Positions 1 through 8,066 of a stretch of 38,852 nt of DNA are shown piece by piece; positions within the stretch are counted from its first letter, which is position 1, and each line of letters opens with the position of its first letter. The translations under genes were made by a program, and so were the position numbers. This DNA is from Caulobacteraceae bacterium. GTDB taxonomy: Bacteria; Pseudomonadota; Alphaproteobacteria; Caulobacterales; Caulobacteraceae. The DNA lies in NCBI GenBank assembly GCA_947441065.1, contig CANESI010000027.1, forward strand, positions 1 to 38,852, written 5' to 3'. The notes beneath the pieces were generated by a model that ran no database searches, was not told where the DNA came from, and was given only the letters and a program-made list of their open reading frames with translations.

Positions 1-480
1 CTCATCCTTACCCGAGGCCAGACCATGGATGCGAGGGCCATAGGCCACATTCTCATAGATCGACTTGGGGAAAGGATTGGGCTTTTGGAACACCATACCA
101 ACGCGGGCGCGCAGGACCACCGGATCGATGGACTTGTCGTTGACGTCCTCGCCGTCCATCTCAATCGCGCCGGTAACCCGGCAGATGGGTATGGTGTCGT
201 TCATGCGGTTCATACAGCGCAGAAAGGTCGACTTGCCACAGCCCGAGGGGCCGATGAACGAGGTCACAGACTTTTCAGCAATATCAATGGCGACGTCAAA
301 CAGCGCCTGTTTCTCGCCATAATAGACATTGATGTCGCGGGCCCGGATCTTGATCGGAGGGCCTTGCACGGCAGCAGGGGCCTTTTGATCACTCAAGGCT
401 GAAGCGGCACCCTGGCTGGCTGAATCGTCGCGGTTCATGGGCATGACAGATCTCGAAAAGGTGGAACCGATGGGGGTCAT
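1..480 (-). CDS. pstB: Phosphate ABC transporter ATP-binding protein PstB (5' part only)
   Basis: This is the cytoplasmic ATPase of the high-affinity PstSCAB phosphate importer. The gene runs off the left edge of the window, so only the N-terminal part is present. The Walker A motif GPSGCGKST is visible, followed by the PstB-typical Q-loop region around [14 protein letters not shown], which identifies it as PstB rather than a generic ABC ATPase. The start is uncertain: in-frame ATGs lie at 480 (5 bp after the pstA stop), 444 and 438, and none has a strong ribosome binding site. The ABC fold begins about 40 codons after 444, so even the shortest form has an N-terminal extension. It is the last visible gene of the phoR-pstC-pstA-pstB operon; phoU and phoB would be expected beyond the edge by analogy with Caulobacter. 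Confidence 0.95.
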   Translation of the reverse strand, partial: MTPIGSTFSRSVMPMNRDDSASQGAASALSDQKAPAAVQGPPIKIRARDINVYYGEKQALFDVAIDIAEKSVTSFIGPSGCGKSTFLRCMNRMNDTIPICRVTGAIEMDGEDVNDKSIDPVVLRARVGMVFQKPNPFPKSIYENVAYGPRIHGLASGKDE

Positions 481-485
481 GACGG

Positions 486-1793
486 CTACCACCGCCGCTC
501 AAACCGGCGGCGAACAATAATCGCCACCGCATTCATAAGAATCATAAAGACCAGCAGGACCATGATGGCCGCCGCGGTCCGCTCGTGGAAGGCCCGCTCC
601 GAGGCATTCTCCCAGATAAAGACCTGCACCGGCAGCACAGTCGCGGCCTGATCAAAGCCTGTCGGCACGCCCGGAACGAACGAGACCATGCCGATCATCA
701 AGAGGGGCGCGGTTTCACCCAAGGCATGGGCTAGCGCCAAGATCGAGCCAGTCATCACACCGGGCATCGCCAATGGCAGAACATGGTGAAACACCGCTTG
801 GGTGCGCGAAGCACCAACACCGAAGGCGGCTTCCCGGATCGAGGGCGGCACGGCCTTTAAGGAGGAGCGGGTCGCGATAATGACGGTCGGTAAGGCCATC
901 AGGGCCAAGACCAGACCGCCCAGCAAGGGCGAGGACCTAGGCACACCCAAGGTATTGATAAACAGTCCCAAACCCAGCAGGCCGTAAACAATCGAGGGCA
1001 CCGCCGCCAGATTGTTGATATTGACCTCGATCACATCGGTCCATCGGTTCTTGGGCGCAAACTCTTCGAGATAGACCGCCGCCATCACGCCGATGGGAAC
1101 GGCCAGGAAGGCGGTAACCAACAGCATCATGGCTGAGCCAACCACAGCCCCCAAAACCCCCGCCTGTTCAGGCTCGGTGGAGTCGGACTTGGTGAAGAAA
1201 CCGCTATTGAAGCCGGTCGTAACCACACCAGAGGACTTTAGAGCATCGAGCCAATCGAGCTGCTGGTTGGTCAAGGTCCGCTCTTCTTCAGGAGAGGCGC
1301 GTTTGATCTCGCCCTTGAAATAGAGGTCGGCATTGGCCCGCAGGGGGCCCGATACGGTGACCGTCTTGCCGATCAGACTGGCGTCCGCCTTGATCATATT
1401 GAGCAGTTGGAAGCCAAAGTCCGGCGACATCAGGTCCTTGATGGCTTCCGACTTGGAGCCATAATCATCATCCTTTTCACCAAGCTTGGCGAGGACCGCA
1501 TCGGCGACCATCAGGTCATAATTGACGCCTTCCAGCTCGGTCTGATCAATCCGCGCCGGATCAAGCGGAACCTGCACCGAGATCGAGTGAACGACAAAGG
1601 TCGAGGCGCCCTGGGTGACGATGCGACCAAGCAGGAGGACCAAGAACCCTAAGGCAATGGCGATGGCCAACTGACCATAGAGCTTGAACCGGCGCTCGGA
1701 GGCGTGCCGAATCTTAAGACGGCTTTCGACCGCCGCACGGATATCCCGCGCGCGATCAGAGGCTGTGGTCGTGGTGAGGGGGAGGTCAGTCAT
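486..1793 (-). CDS. pstA: Phosphate ABC transporter permease PstA (long form)
   Basis: This inner-membrane permease pairs with PstC to form the phosphate channel. The protein is 435 aa, longer than the roughly 290 aa of E. coli PstA, because an extra N-terminal region (about residues 20-215) precedes the permease core. That region has one membrane segment near residue 45 and a soluble stretch, as in the DUF3333-containing PstA of alphaproteobacteria. The BPD-transporter core follows, with the EAA loop around [20 protein letters not shown], which contacts PstB. The start overlaps the end of pstC by 8 bp (ATGACTGA), indicating translational coupling. The stop is 5 bp before the first possible pstB start. 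Confidence 0.95.
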   Translation of the reverse strand: MTDLPLTTTTASDRARDIRAAVESRLKIRHASERRFKLYGQLAIAIALGFLVLLLGRIVTQGASTFVVHSISVQVPLDPARIDQTELEGVNYDLMVADAVLAKLGEKDDDYGSKSEAIKDLMSPDFGFQLLNMIKADASLIGKTVTVSGPLRANADLYFKGEIKRASPEEERTLTNQQLDWLDALKSSGVVTTGFNSGFFTKSDSTEPEQAGVLGAVVGSAMMLLVTAFLAVPIGVMAAVYLEEFAPKNRWTDVIEVNINNLAAVPSIVYGLLGLGLFINTLGVPRSSPLLGGLVLALMALPTVIIATRSSLKAVPPSIREAAFGVGASRTQAVFHHVLPLAMPGVMTGSILALAHALGETAPLLMIGMVSFVPGVPTGFDQAATVLPVQVFIWENASERAFHERTAAAIMVLLVFMILMNAVAIIVRRRFERRW

Positions 1794-3228
1794 ACTGTTC
1801 CCGATATTTCTGGACGATACGCAGGGCGACGATGTTCAGCACCAAGGTCACGGCGAAAAGGGTCAGACCAAGGCCAAAGGCCGCCAAGGTCTTGGGGCTG
1901 TCAAACTCTTGGTCCCCGGTCAGCAGGGTGACGATCTGAACCGTCACGGTCGTGACCGTCTCCAAGGGGTTCAGCGTCAACTTGGCCTGCAGTCCAGCGG
2001 CCATGGTCACAATCATGGTCTCGCCAACGGCGCGGCTAATGGCCAGCAAGAAGGCACCGGCAATCCCGGGAAGGGCGGCTGGAAGCACAACCTTCTTGAC
2101 GGTCTCGGACTTGGTCGCCCCCATGGCATAGCTACCATCACGCAGGGCTTGGGGGACCGAATTGATGATGTCGTCGGACAGGGACGAGACGAAGGGGATC
2201 AGCATGATGCCCATCACGAAACCCGCGACCAAAGCCATCTGGTTTTGCACCTGCCCCAGATAGAGCCCTAGCTCATTTAGCGGGCCACCGAGGAACAGGC
2301 CACCCAAGCTGTTGAACGCCTGGCGAAAGATCGGGCCGACGGTCAGGGCGGCGAAGAAGCCATAGACGACGGTCGGCACGCCTGCGAGAATCTCCAGCAG
2401 CGGCTTAAACACGGCCCGCGCCTTAGGGCCGGCATATTCCGACAGATAGATGGCTGAGAACAGGCCCACGGGTCCTGCGACGCACATGGCGATCAGCATG
2501 ACCAAGAAGGTACCCGCAAACAGCGGCAAGGCGCCAAATCCACCAGACGATCCAACCTGATCGTCGCGCATACCAATCTGCGGGCTCCAATGGGTGCCCA
2601 GCAAGAACTCGGCGGGCGGCACAGAGCTAAAGAACCTCAAACTCTCCCAGACAAGGGATAGGATAATGCCCAAGGTCGTAATGACCGCAACGATCGAGCA
2701 GGCCAATAACAGACCATCAACCCAGCCCTCAACGCGATTACGCGCCCGGAAATCTTTGTTTAGACGCGGAAAGGTCCAGAGGAACCCGGCCAGAACCAGA
2801 ACGCCCATGAGGGCAAAGGTGCCTTGCCTAAAGGCGTTGGAATAGACGCGGGCCTCGTTGGCCTTCGCCTCCAAGGCTAACTTCACATCTGGCTCATAGA
2901 TGGCTTCGCTCAGCTGGCGGCCCTCAGCTAGGGCCTGCGCATCTTCGAAGAACAGTTCTTTTTGCTCAGACGAAAGCTGTTGCAGAACAGCGGGCTCTGT
3001 GGCGGTCAGAAGGCCGTGCTCGAGACGCCCACCGAGCATGATCGAAACAAACAGCAAAAGGGCTGCCGGAACGCCGACCCACAGGGCGACATAGGTCCCG
3101 TAATAGCCCGGCAAAGAATGCATCTTGGCCGACGAACCGCCCGCAGACGCCAAAGCCTTGCGACGTCCCACGAGGAACGCGACGGTGGATAGGGCGGCCA
3201 ATATGAGAATTGCGATCCAAGTCAGCAT
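1786..3228 (-). CDS. pstC: Phosphate ABC transporter permease PstC (long form)
   Basis: This is the second permease of the Pst phosphate importer. At 480 aa it is longer than E. coli PstC (about 320 aa). An N-terminal membrane segment (residues 2-20), a second one near residues 50-65 and a soluble region precede the transport domain, which starts near residue 175. The EAA loop is visible around RDGSYAMGATKSETVKKVVL. It is the first pst gene after phoR, separated from it by about 158 bp that contain a Pho-box-like sequence, so it probably has its own PhoB-responsive promoter. No pstS lies in the window; the substrate-binding protein is presumably encoded elsewhere. Confidence 0.94.
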   Translation of the reverse strand: MLTWIAILILAALSTVAFLVGRRKALASAGGSSAKMHSLPGYYGTYVALWVGVPAALLLFVSIMLGGRLEHGLLTATEPAVLQQLSSEQKELFFEDAQALAEGRQLSEAIYEPDVKLALEAKANEARVYSNAFRQGTFALMGVLVLAGFLWTFPRLNKDFRARNRVEGWVDGLLLACSIVAVITTLGIILSLVWESLRFFSSVPPAEFLLGTHWSPQIGMRDDQVGSSGGFGALPLFAGTFLVMLIAMCVAGPVGLFSAIYLSEYAGPKARAVFKPLLEILAGVPTVVYGFFAALTVGPIFRQAFNSLGGLFLGGPLNELGLYLGQVQNQMALVAGFVMGIMLIPFVSSLSDDIINSVPQALRDGSYAMGATKSETVKKVVLPAALPGIAGAFLLAISRAVGETMIVTMAAGLQAKLTLNPLETVTTVTVQIVTLLTGDQEFDSPKTLAAFGLGLTLFAVTLVLNIVALRIVQKYREQYD

Positions 3229-3323
3229 CTATCGACCGTATCCATCTGGCATAGAACCCAACGCCCCGCCGTGCGAGCGGACGCTTATCTCAGGAGACCG
3301 TGCCCGAAAGACAATGCGTCTTT

Positions 3324-3341
3324 ACGACAATATTGTGACGG
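3324..3341 (-). promoter_or_regulatory. Putative Pho box upstream of pstC
   Basis: Read on the minus strand this is CCGTCAC-AATA-TTGTCGT: two 7-bp direct repeats related to CTGTCAT, separated by a 4-bp AT-rich spacer. That is the 11-bp-periodic layout of PhoB sites. It lies about 95 bp before the pstC start, in the gap between phoR and pstC, and in the right orientation. The match is imperfect (5 of 7 bases in each half), so this is a candidate based on sequence and context. Confidence 0.5.
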
Positions 3342-3386
3342 TTTTTTAACGCAATCAGGGATAAACCCACGACCCTACCCTAGGCC

Positions 3387-4805
3387 TCATTGAGCGCGGG
3401 CCTGACGGGCAACCAAGGCCTTGGAATGGATCGGGAAATAGACAATGAAGGCTGCGCCCTCACCTTCAAAACTTTCTACCGCCAAACCGCCGCGGTGACG
3501 GTTCATAATATGTTTGACGATGGCGAGGCCAAGGCCGGTGCCCGACCGCTCACCGCTCTTCTGGCCCTCGACTCGATAGAACCGCTCAGCCAAGCGCGGC
3601 AGATGCTCGCGCCTTATGCCGGGCCCGGAATCATTGATCCGCAAATAGACATAGATCTCTTCGCCGGTCTGGTCTGGCGTCAGCAGAGACAGACGTGAGG
3701 CCGACGGCTTCCTCAACGCCAGCGCCGCATCCCCGCTAACCCCGACGCCGCATTCCACAATGACACTGCCCGAGACAGAGCCGTCCCGGCCGCGAGAATA
3801 TTTGACCGCATTGTCGATGAGGTTCTGCACGACCTGAACGATCTGATCCCGGTCACCGATAACCAAAGCCTCACCGCGCGGCGGCATAGCCGTTTGAATT
3901 TGAACACCCGTCTCTGCGCTAAGCGGCGATAGGGCGTCGATCACGTCGCTAACAGCTTGGCCCAGATCAATACAGCCATCCGGCGCTATATGTTCGTTCA
4001 ACTCAATACGGCTAAGAGACAAGAGATCATCAATCAACCGCGCCATTCGGTCGGCTTGGGTCGCCATAATGTTCAAGAACCGGTCCCGCGCCACAGGGTC
4101 TTCCTTGGCATGCCCACGCAGCGTCTCGATAAACCCCGTCAAGGACGCCAAGGGGGTGCGCAGCTCGTGACTGGCATTGGCTAGGAAATCCGCGCGCATC
4201 CGCTCATTGCGCCGCGCATCGGTCTCATCGCGCATCATCAAAAGGGCCACATGCGAGCCATCGGGGCGAACCGGCAAGGGCCTCGTCAGGGCGCGAAGGT
4301 AACGGTCTTGCGCCCCGCCCGAATCATAGGCCACCTCTCCGGGAATATCGCCGAACAGGGCCTCGTCCACCGCCTCAAGGATCTTGGGATTACGGATCGC
4401 GGTGACCAGCAAGGCACCAGAGCTTTGGATACGAAAGAACTCGCGGGCGGCACGATTGGCAAAGATGAACCGCCGTCCCGCCAGATCATCCGCCTCTTGC
4501 GCCGCAATGACCATCACCGGATCTGGCAGGCTTTCGAGAATTTCAGAAAAAGGCGTTTGCGCCTCTTGGGGCCGAGATTGGACCAGCCGATCGACACTGG
4601 CCTGATCAAAGCGCCGCTCACGATAGCCCCGCAGGGACAGGTAAAGCGTCAAGCCGCCGACCAGCAGGGCCAACATCACGCTTGGTCCCCTATTGGCCTG
4701 CCCTGTAATCGCCAAAAACAGCAAGGCCCCCGCCCCGGCCGATCCTGCCACGACCGCACGCCAAGGGAGGCGAGATCTGCGGATAGGATGGGTATTCGGG
4801 GACAT
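3387..4805 (-). CDS. phoR: Phosphate regulon sensor histidine kinase PhoR
   Basis: This membrane-bound histidine kinase controls the response regulator PhoB according to phosphate supply. The 472-aa protein has two N-terminal membrane helices (about 15-35 and 42-58), a PAS-like sensor region (about 85-195), and a dimerisation domain with the phosphoacceptor motif ASHELRTPL (His213). The ATPase domain shows an N box (LIDNAVKYS), a G1 box (DSGPGI) and a G2 box (GTGLGLAIVKHIMNRHRGG). The short periplasmic loop between the two helices is typical of PhoR, which senses through PstB/PhoU rather than by binding phosphate. Immediate proximity to pstCAB makes the PhoR assignment strong. No good ribosome binding site is seen before the ATG at 4805. 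Confidence 0.93.
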   Translation of the reverse strand: MSPNTHPIRRSRLPWRAVVAGSAGAGALLFLAITGQANRGPSVMLALLVGGLTLYLSLRGYRERRFDQASVDRLVQSRPQEAQTPFSEILESLPDPVMVIAAQEADDLAGRRFIFANRAAREFFRIQSSGALLVTAIRNPKILEAVDEALFGDIPGEVAYDSGGAQDRYLRALTRPLPVRPDGSHVALLMMRDETDARRNERMRADFLANASHELRTPLASLTGFIETLRGHAKEDPVARDRFLNIMATQADRMARLIDDLLSLSRIELNEHIAPDGCIDLGQAVSDVIDALSPLSAETGVQIQTAMPPRGEALVIGDRDQIVQVVQNLIDNAVKYSRGRDGSVSGSVIVECGVGVSGDAALALRKPSASRLSLLTPDQTGEEIYVYLRINDSGPGIRREHLPRLAERFYRVEGQKSGERSGTGLGLAIVKHIMNRHRGGLAVESFEGEGAAFIVYFPIHSKALVARQARAQ

Positions 4806-5036
4806 GGGTGGTCAGTTTCCATCAGGGGCTGGAGCGAGGCGCCCCCAGCTCGAATCAAGACAATAGGATCACGAGTTCATCTCAATCGCGTGACGATAGT
4901 CCATAGGCTGATAGAATTCCTAAAGCCCACGCATTTTTAATCCATATTGATCCGGTGGGAATTATTATAAATGGTGAGGATGACCGGTGATTTGGCCTCG
5001 TCGCCCTCACCGATCTGCTCGAACCCAGAGGCCGCC

Positions 5037-6086
5037 ATGTCGATTGCAGATCCCTCCGATCACCCCTCACGCCGTCAAGCCCTCCTGATGGGCATGGCGC
5101 TGAGCCTGCCCCTAATCGGCTCAAACCCAGCGGCGGCGGCAGGCCGCAAGCCCGTCACCCTCCTCAATGCCAGTTACGACCCGACGCGAGAGCTCTATAA
5201 GGACATCAACGCCGCCTTTGGAGCCTACTGGAAGGACCGATTGGGCCAAGATCTGACGATCAATCAGAGCCACGGCGGATCGGGCAAGCAGGCGCGTGCC
5301 GTGATTGACGGCTTGGAAGCGGATATTGTCACCCTCGCGCTGGCCTATGACATCGACCAGATCGCAGCCAAGGCCAAACTTCTGCCGGTGAACTGGCAAT
5401 CGCGCCTGCCGAACAATTCCTGCCCCTATAGTTCGACCATTGTCTTCCTCGTGCGCAAGGGCAACCCGCTCAAGATCCGCGACTGGAGCGATCTGGTCCG
5501 TCCGGGTGTGAACGTCATCACCCCCAATCCCAAGACTTCGGGCGGTGCGCGCTGGAACTATCTGGCGGCCTGGGCCTTCGTCTTGAAGCAACCGGGCGGT
5601 AATGCGGCCACCGCGCAGGCCTTTGTTGAAAAGCTCTATAGACAGGTCCCTGTCCTTGATACTGGCGCGCGCGGCTCGACCACCACCTTTGTCCAGCGCG
5701 GCCTTGGCGATGTCTTGATCACTTGGGAGAACGAAGCCTTCCTCGCCCTCGAAGAGTTCGGGCCCGGCAAGTTCGAGATCGTCGCCCCCAGCCTGTCGAT
5801 CCTTGCCGAACCGCCCGTGGCGCTGGTGGACAAGGTCGTTGACCGGCGCAAGACCCGCACCGTGGCTGAGGGCTATCTGAACTTCCTCTATAGCCCCCGC
5901 GCTCAAGACCTGATCGGCAAGAACCACTATCGCCCGCGCAACGCGGCGGCCTTGGCCAAATATGGCAATAAGTTCCCGAAAATCCCGATGGTGACCATCG
6001 ACCAGACCTTCGGCGGCTGGAAAAAGGCCCACGCGACCCACTTTGCGGACGGAGCCCTTTTCGACCGTATCTATCGGCCGGGCTGA
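5037..6086 (+). CDS. sbp: Periplasmic sulfate-binding protein (Sbp/CysP family) with Tat-like signal
   Basis: The 349-aa product is the solute-binding component of an ABC sulfate/thiosulfate importer. Family hallmarks are SYDPTRELY near the N-terminus, the QSHGGSGKQ segment, [26 protein letters not shown] and LITWENEA. The start at 5037 has AGAGG eight bases upstream and is preferred over the in-frame ATG at 4971, which would put 22 residues before the signal peptide. The signal begins with an SRRQALL twin-arginine-like motif, a hydrophobic stretch ([11 protein letters not shown]) and an Ala-rich cleavage region, so Tat export is possible although family members normally use Sec. No cysT, cysW or cysA gene is next to it, so it must work with permeases encoded elsewhere. 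Confidence 0.9.
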   Translation: MSIADPSDHPSRRQALLMGMALSLPLIGSNPAAAAGRKPVTLLNASYDPTRELYKDINAAFGAYWKDRLGQDLTINQSHGGSGKQARAVIDGLEADIVTLALAYDIDQIAAKAKLLPVNWQSRLPNNSCPYSSTIVFLVRKGNPLKIRDWSDLVRPGVNVITPNPKTSGGARWNYLAAWAFVLKQPGGNAATAQAFVEKLYRQVPVLDTGARGSTTTFVQRGLGDVLITWENEAFLALEEFGPGKFEIVAPSLSILAEPPVALVDKVVDRRKTRTVAEGYLNFLYSPRAQDLIGKNHYRPRNAAALAKYGNKFPKIPMVTIDQTFGGWKKAHATHFADGALFDRIYRPG

Positions 6087-6097
6087 GCCAAGAGCGC

Positions 6098-6700
6098 CTA
6101 GGCGCGAAGTTCGGCTTCAATGGCCAAAAGCTGATCCTTGCCGAAATAGATCTCGTCGCCGACAAAGAAGGTCGGGATACCGAAAGCTCCGCGATCATAG
6201 GCCGCTTGGGTATTGTCACCCAGCTTGGCCTTGATGTCAGGGGTCTGGCTGAGTTCGAGGATGGCCTTGGCGTCCAGACCGGCCTTGGTCAGGACCTGGG
6301 CCAGAACCTCTGGATCTCCGGCCTGAAGCTGATCTTCCCACATGGCGCAGAACACGGCCTCAACATAGGTCTCGAACACCCCCAAGGCCTGGGCCGCGAC
6401 CGCGCCGCGCATCAGGTTCAGCGTATTGATCGGGAAATGGGGATTGAAGCGGTACTTGCTCAGGCCATTGACCCGCACGAACCGTTCCATCTCGATACGC
6501 CCATAGGCCATCTTTTTAGGAATATCGCCAAAGGCCACCATGGGCGCCTGATTGTTGGACAGCTTGAACAGACCGCCGAGCAGGACCGGCTGATAGTCGA
6601 ACACGGCACCCGTGCGCTCGATAATGCCGGGGATCACCCGGTGGGCGAGATAGGCGTTGGGGCTGCCGAAATCGAAGAGAAAATCAACCTTAGCCATCAT
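6098..6700 (-). CDS. 2-hydroxychromene-2-carboxylate isomerase family protein (DsbA/GST-kappa fold)
   Basis: The 200-aa protein belongs to the HCCA isomerase/GST-kappa family, glutathione-dependent enzymes with a thioredoxin fold and a helical insertion. The N-terminus DFLFDFGSPNAYL matches the family start, with the catalytic Ser at the position where DsbA has cysteine. The middle has the typical NTLNLMRGAV segment, and the C-terminal GAFGIPTFFVGDEIYFGKDQ is the conserved cis-Pro loop. NahD-type members act in naphthalene breakdown, but most genomic copies have unknown substrates and no ring-cleavage genes are nearby. It lies 18 bp downstream of ribA in the same direction with a GGAG site before the ATG, so the two are probably cotranscribed. 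It converges on sbp with an 11-bp gap. Confidence 0.87.
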   Translation of the reverse strand: MMAKVDFLFDFGSPNAYLAHRVIPGIIERTGAVFDYQPVLLGGLFKLSNNQAPMVAFGDIPKKMAYGRIEMERFVRVNGLSKYRFNPHFPINTLNLMRGAVAAQALGVFETYVEAVFCAMWEDQLQAGDPEVLAQVLTKAGLDAKAILELSQTPDIKAKLGDNTQAAYDRGAFGIPTFFVGDEIYFGKDQLLAIEAELRA

Positions 6701-6718
6701 CAGATCTCCGCAAGAGGA

Positions 6719-7324
6719 TTAGAGGATATGGCCCATCTTGGCGCGTTTGGCGGCCAGATAGGCGCTATTTTCAGGCCGCTCGACCGTCCAAGCCGTCACC
6801 CGCTCGGTCTCAATCCCGGCGCTGCGCAGGGCCTCGACCTTATCGGGATTATTGGTGATCAGCCGGACCTTGGTCACGCCCAGCAACTTTAGGGCCTTGG
6901 CGGCAATATCGAAATCGCGCTCATCGGGCGCAAAGCCAAGCGCCACATTGGCCTCAACCGTATCCATACCCTTGGCCTGAAGCGCATAGGCCTTAAGCTT
7001 ATTGCCCAGCCCGATGCCCCGGCCCTCTTGGCGTAGGTAAAGCACCAGCCCGACCGGGGCCTGGGCGATCCGGTCCAGCGCCGAATGGAGCTGTGGGCCG
7101 CAATCGCAAAGGTGCGAGCCAAAGACGTCGCCGGTCAGACATTCCGAATGGATCCGCAGCAACACCGCTTCACCCATGCTTGGACCACGCAAGGTGCCGA
7201 TGGCCACGTGCTCGCGCCCGTCACCCAGATCATTCATGACCCGCATGGAAAATCGGCCATGGGAGGTGGGAAGTTCCACCGCCTCGGTGCCTAGCCATTG
7301 TGAAGTCTGCGTAACGCCCGACAT
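6719..7324 (-). CDS. ribA: GTP cyclohydrolase II (riboflavin biosynthesis)
   Basis: This enzyme converts GTP to 2,5-diamino-6-ribosylamino-4(3H)-pyrimidinone 5'-phosphate, the first step of riboflavin synthesis. At 201 aa it is a stand-alone RibA, not a RibBA fusion. The zinc-binding cysteines are seen at C62, C73 and C75 in the ECLTGDVFGSHLCDCG segment. The active-site loop YLRQEGRGIGL and the C-terminal KVRLITNNPDKVEAL block are also present. No FMN riboswitch is recognisable upstream. The gene is divergent from the DUF2946/TonB operon and followed by the isomerase gene. Full length and motifs make the assignment secure. Confidence 0.96.
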   Translation of the reverse strand: MSGVTQTSQWLGTEAVELPTSHGRFSMRVMNDLGDGREHVAIGTLRGPSMGEAVLLRIHSECLTGDVFGSHLCDCGPQLHSALDRIAQAPVGLVLYLRQEGRGIGLGNKLKAYALQAKGMDTVEANVALGFAPDERDFDIAAKALKLLGVTKVRLITNNPDKVEALRSAGIETERVTAWTVERPENSAYLAAKRAKMGHIL

Positions 7325-7439
7325 ACCTTCTTCTTTCTAAACGCCGCCCGATCAAACCCGGTTCAAATCGGAAGCGCAGCGCTGACCCCTCATCTGGGTC
7401 ATTCGCAAATAGGGTTTAGGGCACCAAGACCTAGGGGGG

Positions 7440-7550
7440 CAACCTAACAATTGGTCTCTTGCCCTAAGGGCAGGGTAGAAAATGTGCCCCAAGCCGCCCC
7501 CGACTGCGACACAAAGGCGCTCGACAGGGGGTCTCAGCCAATCCAGAATG
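7440..7550 (+). promoter_or_regulatory. Leader with cobalamin-riboswitch-like blocks (degenerate or chance)
   Basis: The leader of the DUF2946/TonB receptor operon contains, in the order of a cobalamin riboswitch: a GGT followed by a GCCCTAAGGGC hairpin (7461-7471), an AGGGTAGAAAATGTG stretch, GCCGCCCCCGACTGCGA (7493-7509; compare the B12-box consensus GCYGCCCCCGCAACTGTGA, here lacking the CA), and AGCCA at 7536-7540. These riboswitches often precede TonB receptor genes. However, the AGGAGACC end is not matched and the P4 pairing is unclear, so it may be a divergent aptamer, a decayed one, or coincidence. Confidence 0.3.
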
Positions 7551-7555
7551 GTCCC

Positions 7556-8005
7556 ATGGGTCGACCCTCAAACCATCGCAGCGCTTGGACATCATGGGCT
7601 CTGGCCGTGACCGTGCTGGCTATGGCGATGCGCGTGGTGATCCCTAGCGGCTATATGGTCGCGCGGTCTGACGCTAGCCACGGTCTGCCTCAGATGGTCA
7701 TCTGTACCAGCCAAGGGGCCATGGCGGTGGCCGTGGATGCTGAGGGGCACCTAGTCAAGACCAGCCTGAAACCCGCCTCCGAGCCCTCGCACTCAGACCC
7801 AGAGCACTCTGACAAGGATCGGCCAGACGATCCTTGCGCCTTCTCCGCCACCTCTGCTGCCGCCCAAAGCGCTAACCTCGCCCTACCGCTCGCGCCGCTG
7901 AGCTTCAGCCACTCGGCTCCCCTACCACTCGCCAGCGCTCAGCGTCCGGGCCTTGGGCTCGCCGCGCCGCCACCCTGGACCACGGGTCCGCCTTCGATTC
8001 TCTGA
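7556..8005 (+). CDS. DUF2946-like small exported/membrane protein
   Basis: The 149-aa product has one hydrophobic segment near the N-terminus (about residues 13-30, WALAVTVLAMAMRVVIP). Then comes the MVICTSQG element and, after an acidic His/Asp/Ser-rich stretch, DPCAFSATSA. This arrangement (membrane anchor, a Cys-containing segment, then a second Cys segment) matches DUF2946 proteins as I recall them. They commonly precede TonB receptor genes, notably copper-related ones. The start at 7556 places the hydrophobic helix near the N-terminus; the upstream in-frame extension to 7451 would overlap the structured leader. The C-terminus is low-complexity and Pro/Ala/Leu-rich. The next gene, the TonB receptor, begins 61 bp downstream. 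Molecular function is unknown; a periplasmic metal-related role is inferred from context. Confidence 0.6.
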   Translation: MGRPSNHRSAWTSWALAVTVLAMAMRVVIPSGYMVARSDASHGLPQMVICTSQGAMAVAVDAEGHLVKTSLKPASEPSHSDPEHSDKDRPDDPCAFSATSAAAQSANLALPLAPLSFSHSAPLPLASAQRPGLGLAAPPPWTTGPPSIL

Positions 8006-8066
8006 CCTGAACCGTCGCCGACGTGCCCCGCACGCCGGTCTCTTCACGTTTTGAATCGGATATTCC

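Noticed and set aside
4930-4975. TTGATC...TATAAA-like promoter before the sbp gene.
   Set aside because: Spacing of about 13 bp is too short for a sigma70 promoter and the region is generally AT-rich.
5121-6041. Long minus-strand ORF of 306 codons inside sbp.
   Set aside because: It is antisense to a clear family gene with strong motifs; composition reflects the sense codons of sbp.
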